Of a stretch of 59,856 nucleotides of DNA, positions 15,260 through 23,704 are shown piece after piece. The DNA is from CAYQTL01 sp964420405. Its GTDB lineage: Bacteria > Acidobacteriota > Thermoanaerobaculia > Thermoanaerobaculales > Sulfomarinibacteraceae. The notes below the pieces were generated by a model, which saw only the letters and a list, made by a program, of their open reading frames with translations, did not search any database and was not told where the DNA came from. Where the stretch lies: the NCBI GenBank assembly GCA_964420405.1, contig CAYQTL010000020.1, forward strand, positions 1-59,856. Direction: 5' to 3'. The translations under genes and the position numbers were made by a program. Positions within the stretch are counted from its first letter, which is position 1, and each line of letters starts with the position of its first letter.

Positions 15260-16987
15260 GTGCGCGATACCTCTCGTTCGACCGCGGCCACGGTCGCGGC
15301 GTGTCCAGCCGCGCTGGCGGCGGCTCTGCTGCTCGCCGTCACGGGCTCGGCCCAGGACCCGTCCGGGGACGAGGTCCGCCGTGCGTTCTTCGAGCCGGTC
15401 GAGGTGCCGCTCGTCAGCGTCTCGGTGTCCGTCACCGACCGACAGGGGCGGCCGGTGCTCGGCCTCACCGCGGAGGACTTCGAGGTCCTCGAGGACGGCG
15501 AGCCGGTGGAGATCACCCACTTCCAGGCGGCGGCCGGGACCGCCCCGGGGGCCGACCCGGAGTCCGGCGGCCGGCCGCCGTCGCCGGAGCTGACGTCCCC
15601 GTCGGACCGCCTGCTGCTCGCCGTGTGGATCGACGACACGGCGTTGCGTGCCGAGCGTCGTCGCGACGCCCTCGAGAACCTTCACGAGTTCCTCACCGAG
15701 CAGCTTCCCGAGGACGTGCAGGTGGCGCTGACGTCGTTTGACGGCGGCATCCGGATGCACCAGACGTTCACCGACCGCCGCGACGAGGTCGCCACCGCCC
15801 TCGGAGCGCTCATCGAGCGAGGGGCCTCGGTCAGCCGTCTCGACGAGGAGCGGGTGCTGATCCGCCGGATCCAGAACAGCGCCCGTTCGTCCTCGGTGAT
15901 GGGCTCCGGCGGCCTCGAGGTGCAGTCCTCGGACCTTCTGGGCGAGGTGCAGGCGTACGCGGCCCAGGCCTACTCCCGCGCCAAGCTGTCGATGGACAAC
16001 CTCGGGAGGTTCGTCGACTCGCTGGCCGTGCTGCCGGGCCACAAGGTCGTGCTGGTGGTGTCGGACGCGCTGAACACCCGTCCCGGTCAGCGGGTGTTCG
16101 CCGAGCTCCAGCAGGCGCTCGGCGACCAGTCGGGCGTCGCCGGCCTGTCGTCCCTCAACTTCGGCCGCCGGTACGACCTCGGCCGCGAGCTGCGGGAGCT
16201 GCTGCGGCGGGCCAACACCGGCCGCGTCACGTTCATGACGCTGTCGTCCATGACCGAGCGCGTGCTCGGCCTGACCTCGGCCGAGGGCCGCGGGGGTTCG
16301 ACCGCTGACCTCGACCAGATCATGGTCGAGGAGCAGGCCGTGCAGGCGATGGCCGGGATCACCGGGGGGCGGGTGCTCGAGAACTCGCCCGGCCTCACGA
16401 GCCAGCTCGAGGACGTCGCCCGCGAGGTCGTGAGCTACTACTCGGTCGGCTACCCGCCCCCGTCGCCCGGCGACGGCGAGTACCACCGGATCGAGATCCG
16501 CGTCAGGAGGGAGGGCGTCCAGGTGCGGCACCGCGAGGGCTACCTCGGCGTCGGCGCCGCCGACGACCTCGTCGATCGGACCGCCGCGGCGGCGATCCTG
16601 GACGTGGTCGACAACCCCCTCGGGGTCGCGGTGGAGCTGTCACCGTCCGAGCCGAGGGATGACGGGACCTTCCTGGTCCCGACCCTGGTCCGCGTACCGA
16701 TCGGCGAGCTGGTGCTGGTGCCGGGACCCGACTCCCACGAGGGACGGGTGTCGCTGGCGGTGATCGTCCGCTCCGCCGACGGCGGCCTGTCGGAGCCCGA
16801 GGAGCGCCAGTACCCCATCGTGGTGCCGAACCACGAGCTCGTCCGCGCGACCTCCAGCAGCGCCGGCTACACCCTCGGGCTGGTGATGGCGCCCGGCCCC
16901 CACCGGATCGCCGTCGGGGTGCGTGACGACCTCGGAGGCACCGTCACCACCGCGGTCGCCACCGTGGACGTGGGCGCGAGCCCGTGA
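15260..16987 (+). CDS. VWFA-related domain secreted protein (degenerate MIDAS)
   Basis: A GTG start at 15260 with GGAGGG just upstream gives 575 aa with a signal peptide ending TGSAQD. The frame is open back to 14024, but that part overlaps the aspartyl protease. The protein matches the acidobacterial VWFA-related family (TIGR03436): the N-terminal strand LVSVSVSVTDRQGRPVLGL with EDFEVLEDG, a VWA core (about 115-400), and the VVSYYSVGY / YHRIEIRVRREGVQVRHREGY closing strands. Its MIDAS motif DxSxS is replaced by D125-D-T-A-L, so metal binding is doubtful. Residues about 430-575 form an extra beta domain also present at 20182 and 26932. The next gene starts within its stop codon (GTGA). A TACGAT -10-like box lies at 15182. 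Confidence 0.85.
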   Translation: MRDTSRSTAATVAACPAALAAALLLAVTGSAQDPSGDEVRRAFFEPVEVPLVSVSVSVTDRQGRPVLGLTAEDFEVLEDGEPVEITHFQAAAGTAPGADPESGGRPPSPELTSPSDRLLLAVWIDDTALRAERRRDALENLHEFLTEQLPEDVQVALTSFDGGIRMHQTFTDRRDEVATALGALIERGASVSRLDEERVLIRRIQNSARSSSVMGSGGLEVQSSDLLGEVQAYAAQAYSRAKLSMDNLGRFVDSLAVLPGHKVVLVVSDALNTRPGQRVFAELQQALGDQSGVAGLSSLNFGRRYDLGRELRELLRRANTGRVTFMTLSSMTERVLGLTSAEGRGGSTADLDQIMVEEQAVQAMAGITGGRVLENSPGLTSQLEDVAREVVSYYSVGYPPPSPGDGEYHRIEIRVRREGVQVRHREGYLGVGAADDLVDRTAAAAILDVVDNPLGVAVELSPSEPRDDGTFLVPTLVRVPIGELVLVPGPDSHEGRVSLAVIVRSADGGLSEPEERQYPIVVPNHELVRATSSSAGYTLGLVMAPGPHRIAVGVRDDLGGTVTTAVATVDVGASP

Positions 16988-19002
16988 GCCTCGCCGCTCC
17001 CCGCTGGGCGCTCGCCGCACTCGCCGCGGGCGCGATGCCGCTGGCCGCGCTCGCCACGCCGGCCGGGCCGCCGCCCGTCCGGCAGGTGCGGGTGGAGCCG
17101 CTCGACCGGCTCGACGCCCGGACCGGCGCCCTCCTGATCGCGGGAGGTGGCCGCGGCGACGTCGACGGCGCGGCGCTGCTCGAGCTGCTGCCAGGGTCCC
17201 GCGAGGGTCTGCGCACACTGCGGCTGGTCGTGGAGGTCGACGGCGGCGAGCTGCTCGAGGGCAGCCCGGAGGGACGGGTTCCGGTGGCCGCCGCCGTCTA
17301 TGTCCTCGACGACGGCGGCACGCTCAAAGGGTACCTGTCGCGGGGGATCGTGCTGGAGCCGGGGTCGAGAGCCGCCGTCGGAGAGGTCGGGCTGCGCTGG
17401 GTCGACCGCGTCGACGTCCCGGCCGGCCGGTGCTCGGTCCGCATCGTGCTGCGCAACCACCGCACCGGCGCGGTGTTCCTCGATCGGCTCGACGTGGTCG
17501 TGCCCGCGCCCGCCGCACCCCGGTCGGGCCTGATGCCGCCCCGGATCGCCGCCGCCGCCGGGGGCTGGGTCGACGCCCGGGTCACCACCGGGCCGCCCCC
17601 GGCCGACGATGCCGCCGGACGGCTGCCCGCCGCGCGACCGGTGATCGTCAACCGGCAGGCGACCGCGCTGCAGCTGCTCGCTCCCGGCGCCGCCGGCGTC
17701 GCGGCGCTGCGCGCCCGGCTCGTCGATCCCGCCGGCCGCACCGTCGCCGAGCCCGGCCTCCGGTCGTCCGATGACGTCGCCGATGCGGCAGTCTACGCGC
17801 CCGCCCGCCTCGACCCGGTGGACGTCCCGCCCGGCCTGTACCGGCTGGTGGTCGCCACGCCGGGCGAGGGCGGGGACCGCGAGCGGCTCGCCAGCGTCGG
17901 CGTGGTCGTGACCGACGGCCAGGCCGGGCTGCCGTGGCCCGCGGTCGACCTGACGCCGCCCGGCGAGCCGGCCTCACAGGCCGGCGACCCGCCGGGCTCG
18001 GCCCGCATCCGCCAGGCCTACCGGGACGCCCTGGTGGAGATGGCCCGCGGCGACGTCTTCGAGGCGAGCCACCGGCTGGCGGCCCTCGAGCGGTCGGTGG
18101 CGGCCGACGAGTCGGCCCGGGCCTTCGACCGGCTCATCCAGGCGCAGCAGCGGGTGGCGGCCGGGCTCGGGAGCTCCGACCCGGCCGCCCTCCGGCCGGT
18201 GCTGTGGCTGCACCGGACCATGAGCCGCTACTACCGGGTCCGGCGGGAGAGCATCCTCGGCACCCACGCGTGGCGGATGGTGGAGGAGATCGCGACCATG
18301 CTCGCCCGGAGCGGGGACCCGGCCGACCGCCGCTTCGCGACGGATCTGCTGACCGACCAGGCCACCGAGCTGGTGGAGGTGCCGGCGATGAAGACCGCGA
18401 CCGAGATGCTCCGCCGGGTGCTCGAGCTCGAGCCCGACCACGTCGACGCCCTGATGGCGATGGGCGCGAGCTTCGAGCGCCAGGGCGAGGGCCACGCCGC
18501 GGTCGCCTCCTTCCGCCGGGTCGCCGAGCTCGATCCCGCCCGCCGGGAGGCGGTCCTGCGGATGGCGGTGAACCTCGAGCGGATCGGGCGCGACGGCCGC
18601 GCGCGGGAGGCCTACGAGTCGCTGCTCGCGGCCGACGGGCCGGCCTGGGTGCGCACCGTGGCGGTCCAGCAGCTCGCGCTCCAGCTGCTCGACGACGGCG
18701 CCACCGGGCGCGCCGTCGAGCTCCTCGAGGCGGCGATCGGGGAGGGCGACCCGAACCCTCGCCTGAGGATCCTGCTGGCCTTCGCCTGGAACGCCGCCGG
18801 CCAGCCCCGCCGGACGACGGAGGTGCTGTCGGATCTCGAGGTGACGACCGGCGACGCGACCTCGCCCAGGTTCCGCTACGCCGAGTGGCCCCGGCTCGGC
18901 CCCGGCGTCGACCACCGGGAGCTCGAGACCAGGGCACGCGAGGGACTGCCTGCGCTGCGCGCGGCCCTCGACGTGCCTGCCGCGGCGGAGACCCCGTCGT
19001 GA
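16984..19002 (+). CDS. secreted TPR protein of the VWFA operon
   Basis: The GTG start overlaps the preceding stop by 4 nt and the protein is 672 aa. A signal peptide (ALAALAAGAMPLAALA) is followed by beta-rich Ig-like segments (about 40-330). These include a VRIVLRNHRTGAVFLDRLDV strand as in fibronectin-like or BatD-like proteins. Then come alpha-helical repeats (345-640) with clear TPRs, LRRVLELEPDHVDALMAMGAS and AVASFRRVAELDPARREA. With VWFA genes on both sides, the arrangement resembles the VWA plus TPR logic of Bat-type envelope complexes. That comparison is by architecture only. Co-expression with both neighbours is certain from the overlaps; the function is unknown. Confidence 0.8.
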   Translation: MSLAAPRWALAALAAGAMPLAALATPAGPPPVRQVRVEPLDRLDARTGALLIAGGGRGDVDGAALLELLPGSREGLRTLRLVVEVDGGELLEGSPEGRVPVAAAVYVLDDGGTLKGYLSRGIVLEPGSRAAVGEVGLRWVDRVDVPAGRCSVRIVLRNHRTGAVFLDRLDVVVPAPAAPRSGLMPPRIAAAAGGWVDARVTTGPPPADDAAGRLPAARPVIVNRQATALQLLAPGAAGVAALRARLVDPAGRTVAEPGLRSSDDVADAAVYAPARLDPVDVPPGLYRLVVATPGEGGDRERLASVGVVVTDGQAGLPWPAVDLTPPGEPASQAGDPPGSARIRQAYRDALVEMARGDVFEASHRLAALERSVAADESARAFDRLIQAQQRVAAGLGSSDPAALRPVLWLHRTMSRYYRVRRESILGTHAWRMVEEIATMLARSGDPADRRFATDLLTDQATELVEVPAMKTATEMLRRVLELEPDHVDALMAMGASFERQGEGHAAVASFRRVAELDPARREAVLRMAVNLERIGRDGRAREAYESLLAADGPAWVRTVAVQQLALQLLDDGATGRAVELLEAAIGEGDPNPRLRILLAFAWNAAGQPRRTTEVLSDLEVTTGDATSPRFRYAEWPRLGPGVDHRELETRAREGLPALRAALDVPAAAETPS

Positions 19003-20177
19003 GGTGGGTGCCGCTCCTCGTGGCCATCGTGCTCGCCGTGGGTCCGGCGGTGCCCGGCGACGCCGGGACGCCGTGGGTGCTGATCATGTCGCCCCACGAC
19101 GGGGCGCCGGTCCTCGGCACCGTCGAGGTGTCCGCCCGTGCCGGTCCGCCCGGCGAGATCCGGGTGGTGGAGTTCCTGGTGGACGGGCAGCCGGTCGGCT
19201 CCCTGTCCCGGCCGCCGTACGACATGACTCTCGATCTCGGTGGCGAGAACGTCCCCCACGTCGTCGAGGTGGTCGCGCGGGACGGCGACGGCGACGAGGC
19301 CCGGGCACGCGTCACGACCTCCCCGGTCCCGTTGGGCACCGAGTTCGAGGTCGAGCTGCAGCAGCTGTACGTCACGGCGACGCGGGACGGCGAGCGGGTG
19401 CTCGACCTCGCGAAGGAGGACTTCGAGGTCGAGGACGACGGCCGGCGCCAGGAGATCGTGACCTTCGCCCGGGGCGACCTCCCCTTCACCGCCGCGATCC
19501 TGATCGACTCCAGCGCCAGCATGCAGGGCGCCAAGCTCGACGCGGCGGTGGCCGGCGCGCGGGCATTCCTGGAGGGGATGCAGCCGCTGGACCAGGTCCA
19601 GCTCACGGTGTTCTCGGACTCCCTCAAGATCCACACGCCGATCGGCGCGGGACCCGAGGTGATGCTCGCCGGGCTCGGCTGGGTCCGCGCCCACGGCGGC
19701 ACCGCCATCGCCGACCACCTGTGGTCGGCCCTCAAGCTGCTGGAGACCCGCCAGGGCCGGCGGGTTGTGGTGCTGCTGTCCGACGGCGTCGACACTCACA
19801 GCGCGCTGCCGATGGAGGCGGTCGTGGAGGCGGCCCGCCGCAGCCAGGCGCTGGTCTACTGGATCCGTCTGGAGGGCCCGCGCGGCGCCGCCGACGCGTC
19901 GCTGTCCTCGGCGTGGCGCCGCGATGCGGAGTACCGCCGGGGCCTGGTGGCCCTCGAGCAGGTGGTCACGGACAGCGGCGGTCGCGTCGTGACGCCGGGG
20001 CCGGCGGGAGAGGTCCGGCCGGTGTTTCTCGCGATCCTCGAGGAGCTGCGCGAGCAGTACGTGCTCGGCTACTACCCCTCCGTCCAGAAGGACGACGGCA
20101 GCTGGCACCGCGTCGAGGTGGAGGCCGACGCCCCCGGCGTCCAGGTCCGCGCGGCCCGGGGCTACGTGGACTACTGA
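18999..20177 (+). CDS. VWFA-related domain protein with intact MIDAS
   Basis: The GTG start overlaps the TPR gene stop (GTGA) and the product is 392 aa. A signal peptide is followed by a short Ig-like domain (25-110; IRVVEFLVDGQPVGSL as in Big-type folds). The VWFA-related strand pair VTATRDGERVLDLAKEDFEV precedes the VWA domain. The MIDAS is complete: DSSAS at 170-174, a Thr in HGGTAIADH, and Asp in LLSDGVDTHS. It ends EQYVLGYYPS ... VQVRAARGYVDY without the extra C-terminal beta domain of the other three VWFA proteins. It is the one VWFA protein in the window expected to bind metal and a ligand in the classical way. It converges on the 20182 gene with only 4 nt between the stops. Confidence 0.85.
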   Translation: MRWVPLLVAIVLAVGPAVPGDAGTPWVLIMSPHDGAPVLGTVEVSARAGPPGEIRVVEFLVDGQPVGSLSRPPYDMTLDLGGENVPHVVEVVARDGDGDEARARVTTSPVPLGTEFEVELQQLYVTATRDGERVLDLAKEDFEVEDDGRRQEIVTFARGDLPFTAAILIDSSASMQGAKLDAAVAGARAFLEGMQPLDQVQLTVFSDSLKIHTPIGAGPEVMLAGLGWVRAHGGTAIADHLWSALKLLETRQGRRVVVLLSDGVDTHSALPMEAVVEAARRSQALVYWIRLEGPRGAADASLSSAWRRDAEYRRGLVALEQVVTDSGGRVVTPGPAGEVRPVFLAILEELREQYVLGYYPSVQKDDGSWHRVEVEADAPGVQVRAARGYVDY

Positions 20178-20181
20178 CCGC

Positions 20182-22083
20182 TCAGCTCGCGGTCGCGGGC
20201 GGCTGCGCCCCACCGGCGACGGGCTCGCCGTCGTCGAGCTGGAGCGTCACCGTCGAGCTGATCACCGCCAGCTCGTCCCGCACCACCAGGGCCACCTCCT
20301 GCCGGCCCGAGCCGACGAGCACCTGGAGGGTGTAGCCCACGTCCTGGCCCATCGCGGTCGTCAGCTCCTCGGTGCGGACGTGGATCGGCAGCCGCCGGCC
20401 GTGCACGTCGGACATCCCGCCGCCGGCGTTGGCGACCGCGAGCCACGCCGTCGCGCGGCCCAGCAGCTCGTCGGCCTGGGGGACCAGGAGGATGCTCGAC
20501 AGCGGGATCCGTGCCAGCAGGGTCACCACATAGGTGCCGTCCTCGTCCGCCGGCTCGGTGCGGATCCGCTCGAGCTCCACCGCCAGCGGGTTCGGCGCCA
20601 CCCCCAGGTAGAGAGCGGCGTACAGCTCCTCGGCCATCTGCTGGTCGAGGCTCGCGGCGCGGAAGCTCGACCGGTGCCGCACCTCGACGTCGGGCCGCAG
20701 GACCTCGACGCGGACGTTCCGCCGCTCGCCGTCGGCCTCCCCGGGGGGCGCGAAGCCGAGCGAGTAGTAGCGGGAGAAGTCCCGCTGCAGCCCCGCGACG
20801 ACCTCGTCGACCCGGTCCAGGTCCGCCAGGTAACGGCCACCGGTCGTCTCCACCAGGCGCTGCAGGGCCTCCTGCTGTGCGAGGCGGCGGCTGGTCTCGT
20901 TGACGACGGTGCCGCTCGACCCCGGCAGCTCCGCCGAGATCCCCGTGGATGCCGCCGCGCGGCCCGCGTCGATGGCGTAGAACGCGACCCGGCTCGCCGC
21001 GGCGCGCTCCGCCAGCCGCGCGTACTCGCGCTGGACGCTGTAGCGGCTCGCCTCGCGGTGCGGGTTGAGCGTCAGCAGCCGACCCGGGGGCTGCCGCATG
21101 GTGGCGAACATCGGCCGGTAGCGGTCGGCCCATGCCTGGAACAGGGACTCGCCGACCCGGTACGGCGTCCCCTCGCCGACGTACAGCATCGCCTTGCGTC
21201 CCTTGACCCCGGCCAGGGAGTCGAGCAGCGCCTCCATCCGCGTGGCCGCCGAGCGCAGCCCCGCCCGGCGCCACTCTGCCCAGCTGTAGATCTCGTTGAG
21301 CGCGATCTCGGCATCCTGCACGCGCGTGTCCCGCCGCAGCGCGCCGAGGCCCGCCTGGGGCGCCTGCGCCACGCGCGGCGCCGAGCCTCGCGCCAACCGG
21401 TTCAGGATCGCCACCCGCTCGCTCTCGTACTGACCGGTGCCGCCGACCTCGTCGAGGATCTCGTCCAGCACGGCGAGGGCGTCCTCGGGGGGATCGCCGA
21501 AACGGTGGCGGATCTCCTGCTCGCCCGACTGGGCCACCACCATCACCCGGTCCCCCTGCCCCAGGTTCGCGGCCAGGAGGTCCTTGAGCTGGACGAGCAC
21601 GCGGTTGCGGTCGAGACCGCGGATGCTCGTGCTGTCCACGTAGACGACGAGCCACAGGCGCTGCGACGAGGGCAGCACCCGGTCCGGCACCGGCACCGTC
21701 TCGCCGCCGGCGGTGGCGGGCTCGGCCACGGCTTCGGAGGCCGCGAAGAAGTTCGCGATCTCGACCGGCTCGCCGTCCACCAGTAGCCGGAAGTCCTCCT
21801 TGCGAAGACCGTCGACGGGCTCGCCGTCCCTGGTCGTCACCATCACGTCGAGGTTGACGATGCTGACGTCGACGGAGCCGAAGAAGCGGGTGTGCTCGGC
21901 CAGGGGATCGCTGCTCTCACGGCCCCAGGAGGGTGCCGCTCCCGGCGACGCCGCCACCAGGAGGATGGCCGCGAGAGCCGCGGATCCCGCCCGGCCGCGG
22001 AGAAGCAGGCCGCGACCGCGCGCGACGCAGGCGTCGATCCGGTGTCGCGGGCGATACTGAGCGCGAATCGGAATCATGCTCAT
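20182..22083 (-). CDS. VWFA-related domain secreted protein (degenerate MIDAS)
   Basis: The 633-aa protein has a long basic N-terminus and a hydrophobic segment (about 34-50), so it is either membrane-anchored or has an unusual signal. It shows the VWFA-related opening VSIVNLDVMVTTRDGEPVDGL and EDFRLLVDGEPV. The VWA core starts LWLVVYVDSTSIRG (D150-S-T-S-I in place of DxSxS). The closing part is YYSLGFAPP ... VEVRHRSSF. Residues about 490-625 are the extra beta domain also present in the 15260 and 26932 proteins (IPLSSILLVPQ, GYTLQVLVGSGRQEVALVVRDEL). The start is uncertain: ATG at 22083 or 22077, both with only GGGGTG upstream. It is monocistronic: a hairpin ends the upstream gene. Confidence 0.82.
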   Translation of the reverse strand: MSMIPIRAQYRPRHRIDACVARGRGLLLRGRAGSAALAAILLVAASPGAAPSWGRESSDPLAEHTRFFGSVDVSIVNLDVMVTTRDGEPVDGLRKEDFRLLVDGEPVEIANFFAASEAVAEPATAGGETVPVPDRVLPSSQRLWLVVYVDSTSIRGLDRNRVLVQLKDLLAANLGQGDRVMVVAQSGEQEIRHRFGDPPEDALAVLDEILDEVGGTGQYESERVAILNRLARGSAPRVAQAPQAGLGALRRDTRVQDAEIALNEIYSWAEWRRAGLRSAATRMEALLDSLAGVKGRKAMLYVGEGTPYRVGESLFQAWADRYRPMFATMRQPPGRLLTLNPHREASRYSVQREYARLAERAAASRVAFYAIDAGRAAASTGISAELPGSSGTVVNETSRRLAQQEALQRLVETTGGRYLADLDRVDEVVAGLQRDFSRYYSLGFAPPGEADGERRNVRVEVLRPDVEVRHRSSFRAASLDQQMAEELYAALYLGVAPNPLAVELERIRTEPADEDGTYVVTLLARIPLSSILLVPQADELLGRATAWLAVANAGGGMSDVHGRRLPIHVRTEELTTAMGQDVGYTLQVLVGSGRQEVALVVRDELAVISSTVTLQLDDGEPVAGGAQPPATAS

Positions 22084-22222
22084 CTGCAACACCCCAGCCC
22101 GGGCGGCTCTTCCCGCCGCCCCCGGAGGATCTCGGGCCCGGGTTCCGCCCGACCCGGAGCCCGGCGTGTGCCGCCGGGAACGGGTCGGTACGGTCCGTCG
22201 GAGGAGGTACGGCATGGACGGC

Positions 22223-22277
22223 GGATGGATTCGGGAGCGTCGTGAGCGGGTGTCTCACGACGCGCCGAAATCCATCC
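22223..22277 (-). terminator. long hairpin terminator after the carboxypeptidase-regulatory-TPR gene
   Basis: Arms 22223-22246 and 22254-22277 pair at 21 of 24 positions across a 7-nt loop. The inner 10 bp (GCGTCGTGAG/CTCACGACGC) are perfect. It lies 23 nt past the stop of the minus-strand gene ending at 22300. Confidence 0.65.
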
Positions 22278-22299
22278 ACCATCGATGCCCTACGACCTC

Positions 22300-23568
22300 C
22301 TAGTCCATGTACGAGAGCATCTCCTCCGCGATCTTCGCCTCGGGATCGTCGGGCGCGAGCTCGATGAACGTCTCCAGTGCCGTGCGCGCCTCGTCGGTGC
22401 GCCCGAGGTTGAACAGCGCCATGCCGTGGAAGTAGTGGGCGCGGGCGAGATCGGGTCTCGACTCGACCACCCGCGCGAGCTCCGCCGCCGCCATCTCCAT
22501 GCTTCCCTCGTTGTACAGCTCGGTCGCGTGGTCGAACAGGACGCCGCCGATCCACTTCGGATCCAGCTCGGCGACCCGGTCGAGCGCCCGCTGGGCCAGC
22601 TCGTCGTTGCCCGAGAGTCGCGCGGCGTCGAACAACAGCTTCCACGCGCCGGTGTCGTCGGGGTCGACGGCGGTGGCGGCCTCGGCCGCCTCTGCGGCGG
22701 CCGTCGGGCTGCCCTGCTGCAGGTAGATCTGCGCCAGGGCCCGGTGCGCCGTAGCCAGCTGCGGGTCGAGCTCGACGACCTGCTCGAACCTGGACTGGGC
22801 AGCCGCGATGTCGCCCTTGTTGTAGGCGTCCACCGCCTCGTTGTACAGGCGCTTCGCCGCCTCCTCGAGGTCGCCGATCTCCCGCAGGGCGTCGGCGGCC
22901 TCCTTCGCCTTCTCCTCGTCGCCCGCCCGCCGGTAGGCGTCGAACCTGATCTGCAGCGCGCGCACGTCCCCGGGGTCCCGCTCCAGGGCCGCCTCGGCGT
23001 GGGCGGCGGCCGCCTGCCAGTCCTCCTGCAGGAACGCCACCGCCGCCAGCGCGGTGTGCGGTGCCGCCAGGTCGGCGTCGATCTCGGCGGCCCGCAGGTA
23101 CTTCTCCTTCGCCAGCTCGAGGTCGCCGAGCTGCTGGGCCTCGACGCCTTCGTTGTAGACCTCGACGACGCGGCTCGGCCGCCCCTCGGGCTGCGCCCCC
23201 GCCGCCCCCTGCGGGGGTGCGGCCTGGCCCTCCGGCAGCAGTGTGAAGGTCTGGCGCATGGTTCCGCCCGGCGCGACCTGGACCGGCAGCTCGAGGGTCA
23301 GGAAGCCCTCCTTCTCGAACGTGAAGACGTACGGGATCGCCGCGTCGGGGTGGGCGGTCGTAAACTTGCCCTTGCGGTTGGTGGTCTTCACCGACTCGTA
23401 CGAGCTGAGCTCGGGGGACGTGACGGTGATCGTCACGCCCTCGATCGGCTCGCCCTCGGCGTCGACGACGGTGCCGGCGACGCGGGCCATGCCCTGGGCC
23501 GCCGCAACCGCGGGCACGGCGAGCACCGCCGCCAGGGTGATCAGTGCGAGAGCCTTGTGGGTGCGCAT
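22300..23568 (-). CDS. exported carboxypeptidase-regulatory-like domain plus TPR protein
   Basis: The 422-aa protein starts at 23568 with AAGGAG upstream. The signal peptide ends AVAAAQG. Residues 28-112 are a carboxypeptidase-regulatory/CNA-B-like beta sandwich (VAGTVVDAEGEPIEGVTITV ... PYVFTFEKEGFLTLELPV). Residues 130-422 are six to seven TPRs, for example LYNEAVDAYNKGDIAAAQSRF and ARAHYFHGMALFNLGRTDEA. It lies directly downstream of the TonB receptor, which carries the same kind of N-terminal domain; a strong terminator lies between them. A partner role in the same uptake or export process is plausible but inferred only from adjacency. Confidence 0.85.
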   Translation of the reverse strand: MRTHKALALITLAAVLAVPAVAAAQGMARVAGTVVDAEGEPIEGVTITVTSPELSSYESVKTTNRKGKFTTAHPDAAIPYVFTFEKEGFLTLELPVQVAPGGTMRQTFTLLPEGQAAPPQGAAGAQPEGRPSRVVEVYNEGVEAQQLGDLELAKEKYLRAAEIDADLAAPHTALAAVAFLQEDWQAAAAHAEAALERDPGDVRALQIRFDAYRRAGDEEKAKEAADALREIGDLEEAAKRLYNEAVDAYNKGDIAAAQSRFEQVVELDPQLATAHRALAQIYLQQGSPTAAAEAAEAATAVDPDDTGAWKLLFDAARLSGNDELAQRALDRVAELDPKWIGGVLFDHATELYNEGSMEMAAAELARVVESRPDLARAHYFHGMALFNLGRTDEARTALETFIELAPDDPEAKIAEEMLSYMD

Positions 23569-23648
23569 CTCTTGCTCCTTGGAACCGTCCCCGGGGGACG
23601 GGCGCCGGTCGGCGCGGCCGCCGTGGGGCGGCCCGGGCCGGAAGGCAG

Positions 23649-23682
23649 AAAAACGGCCTCGGCGCGCGGCGCGCCGAGGCCG
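23649..23682 (-). terminator. rho-independent terminator after the TonB receptor gene
   Basis: CGGCCTCGGCGC and GCGCCGAGGCCG form a perfect stem (23654-23682). On the minus strand it is followed by TTTTTCT (complement of 23649-23653 and beyond). It is the only classical stem-plus-T-tract terminator in the window, 22 nt after the receptor stop. Confidence 0.85.
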
Positions 23683-23704
23683 GTCGAAGATTGTCGTTCG
23701 GACC

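Noticed and set aside
15260..20177. Bat (BatABCD) aerotolerance operon
   Set aside because: VWA and TPR domains are present, but all products are exported VWFA-related types and no MoxR ATPase or BatD-like membrane anchor is encoded.
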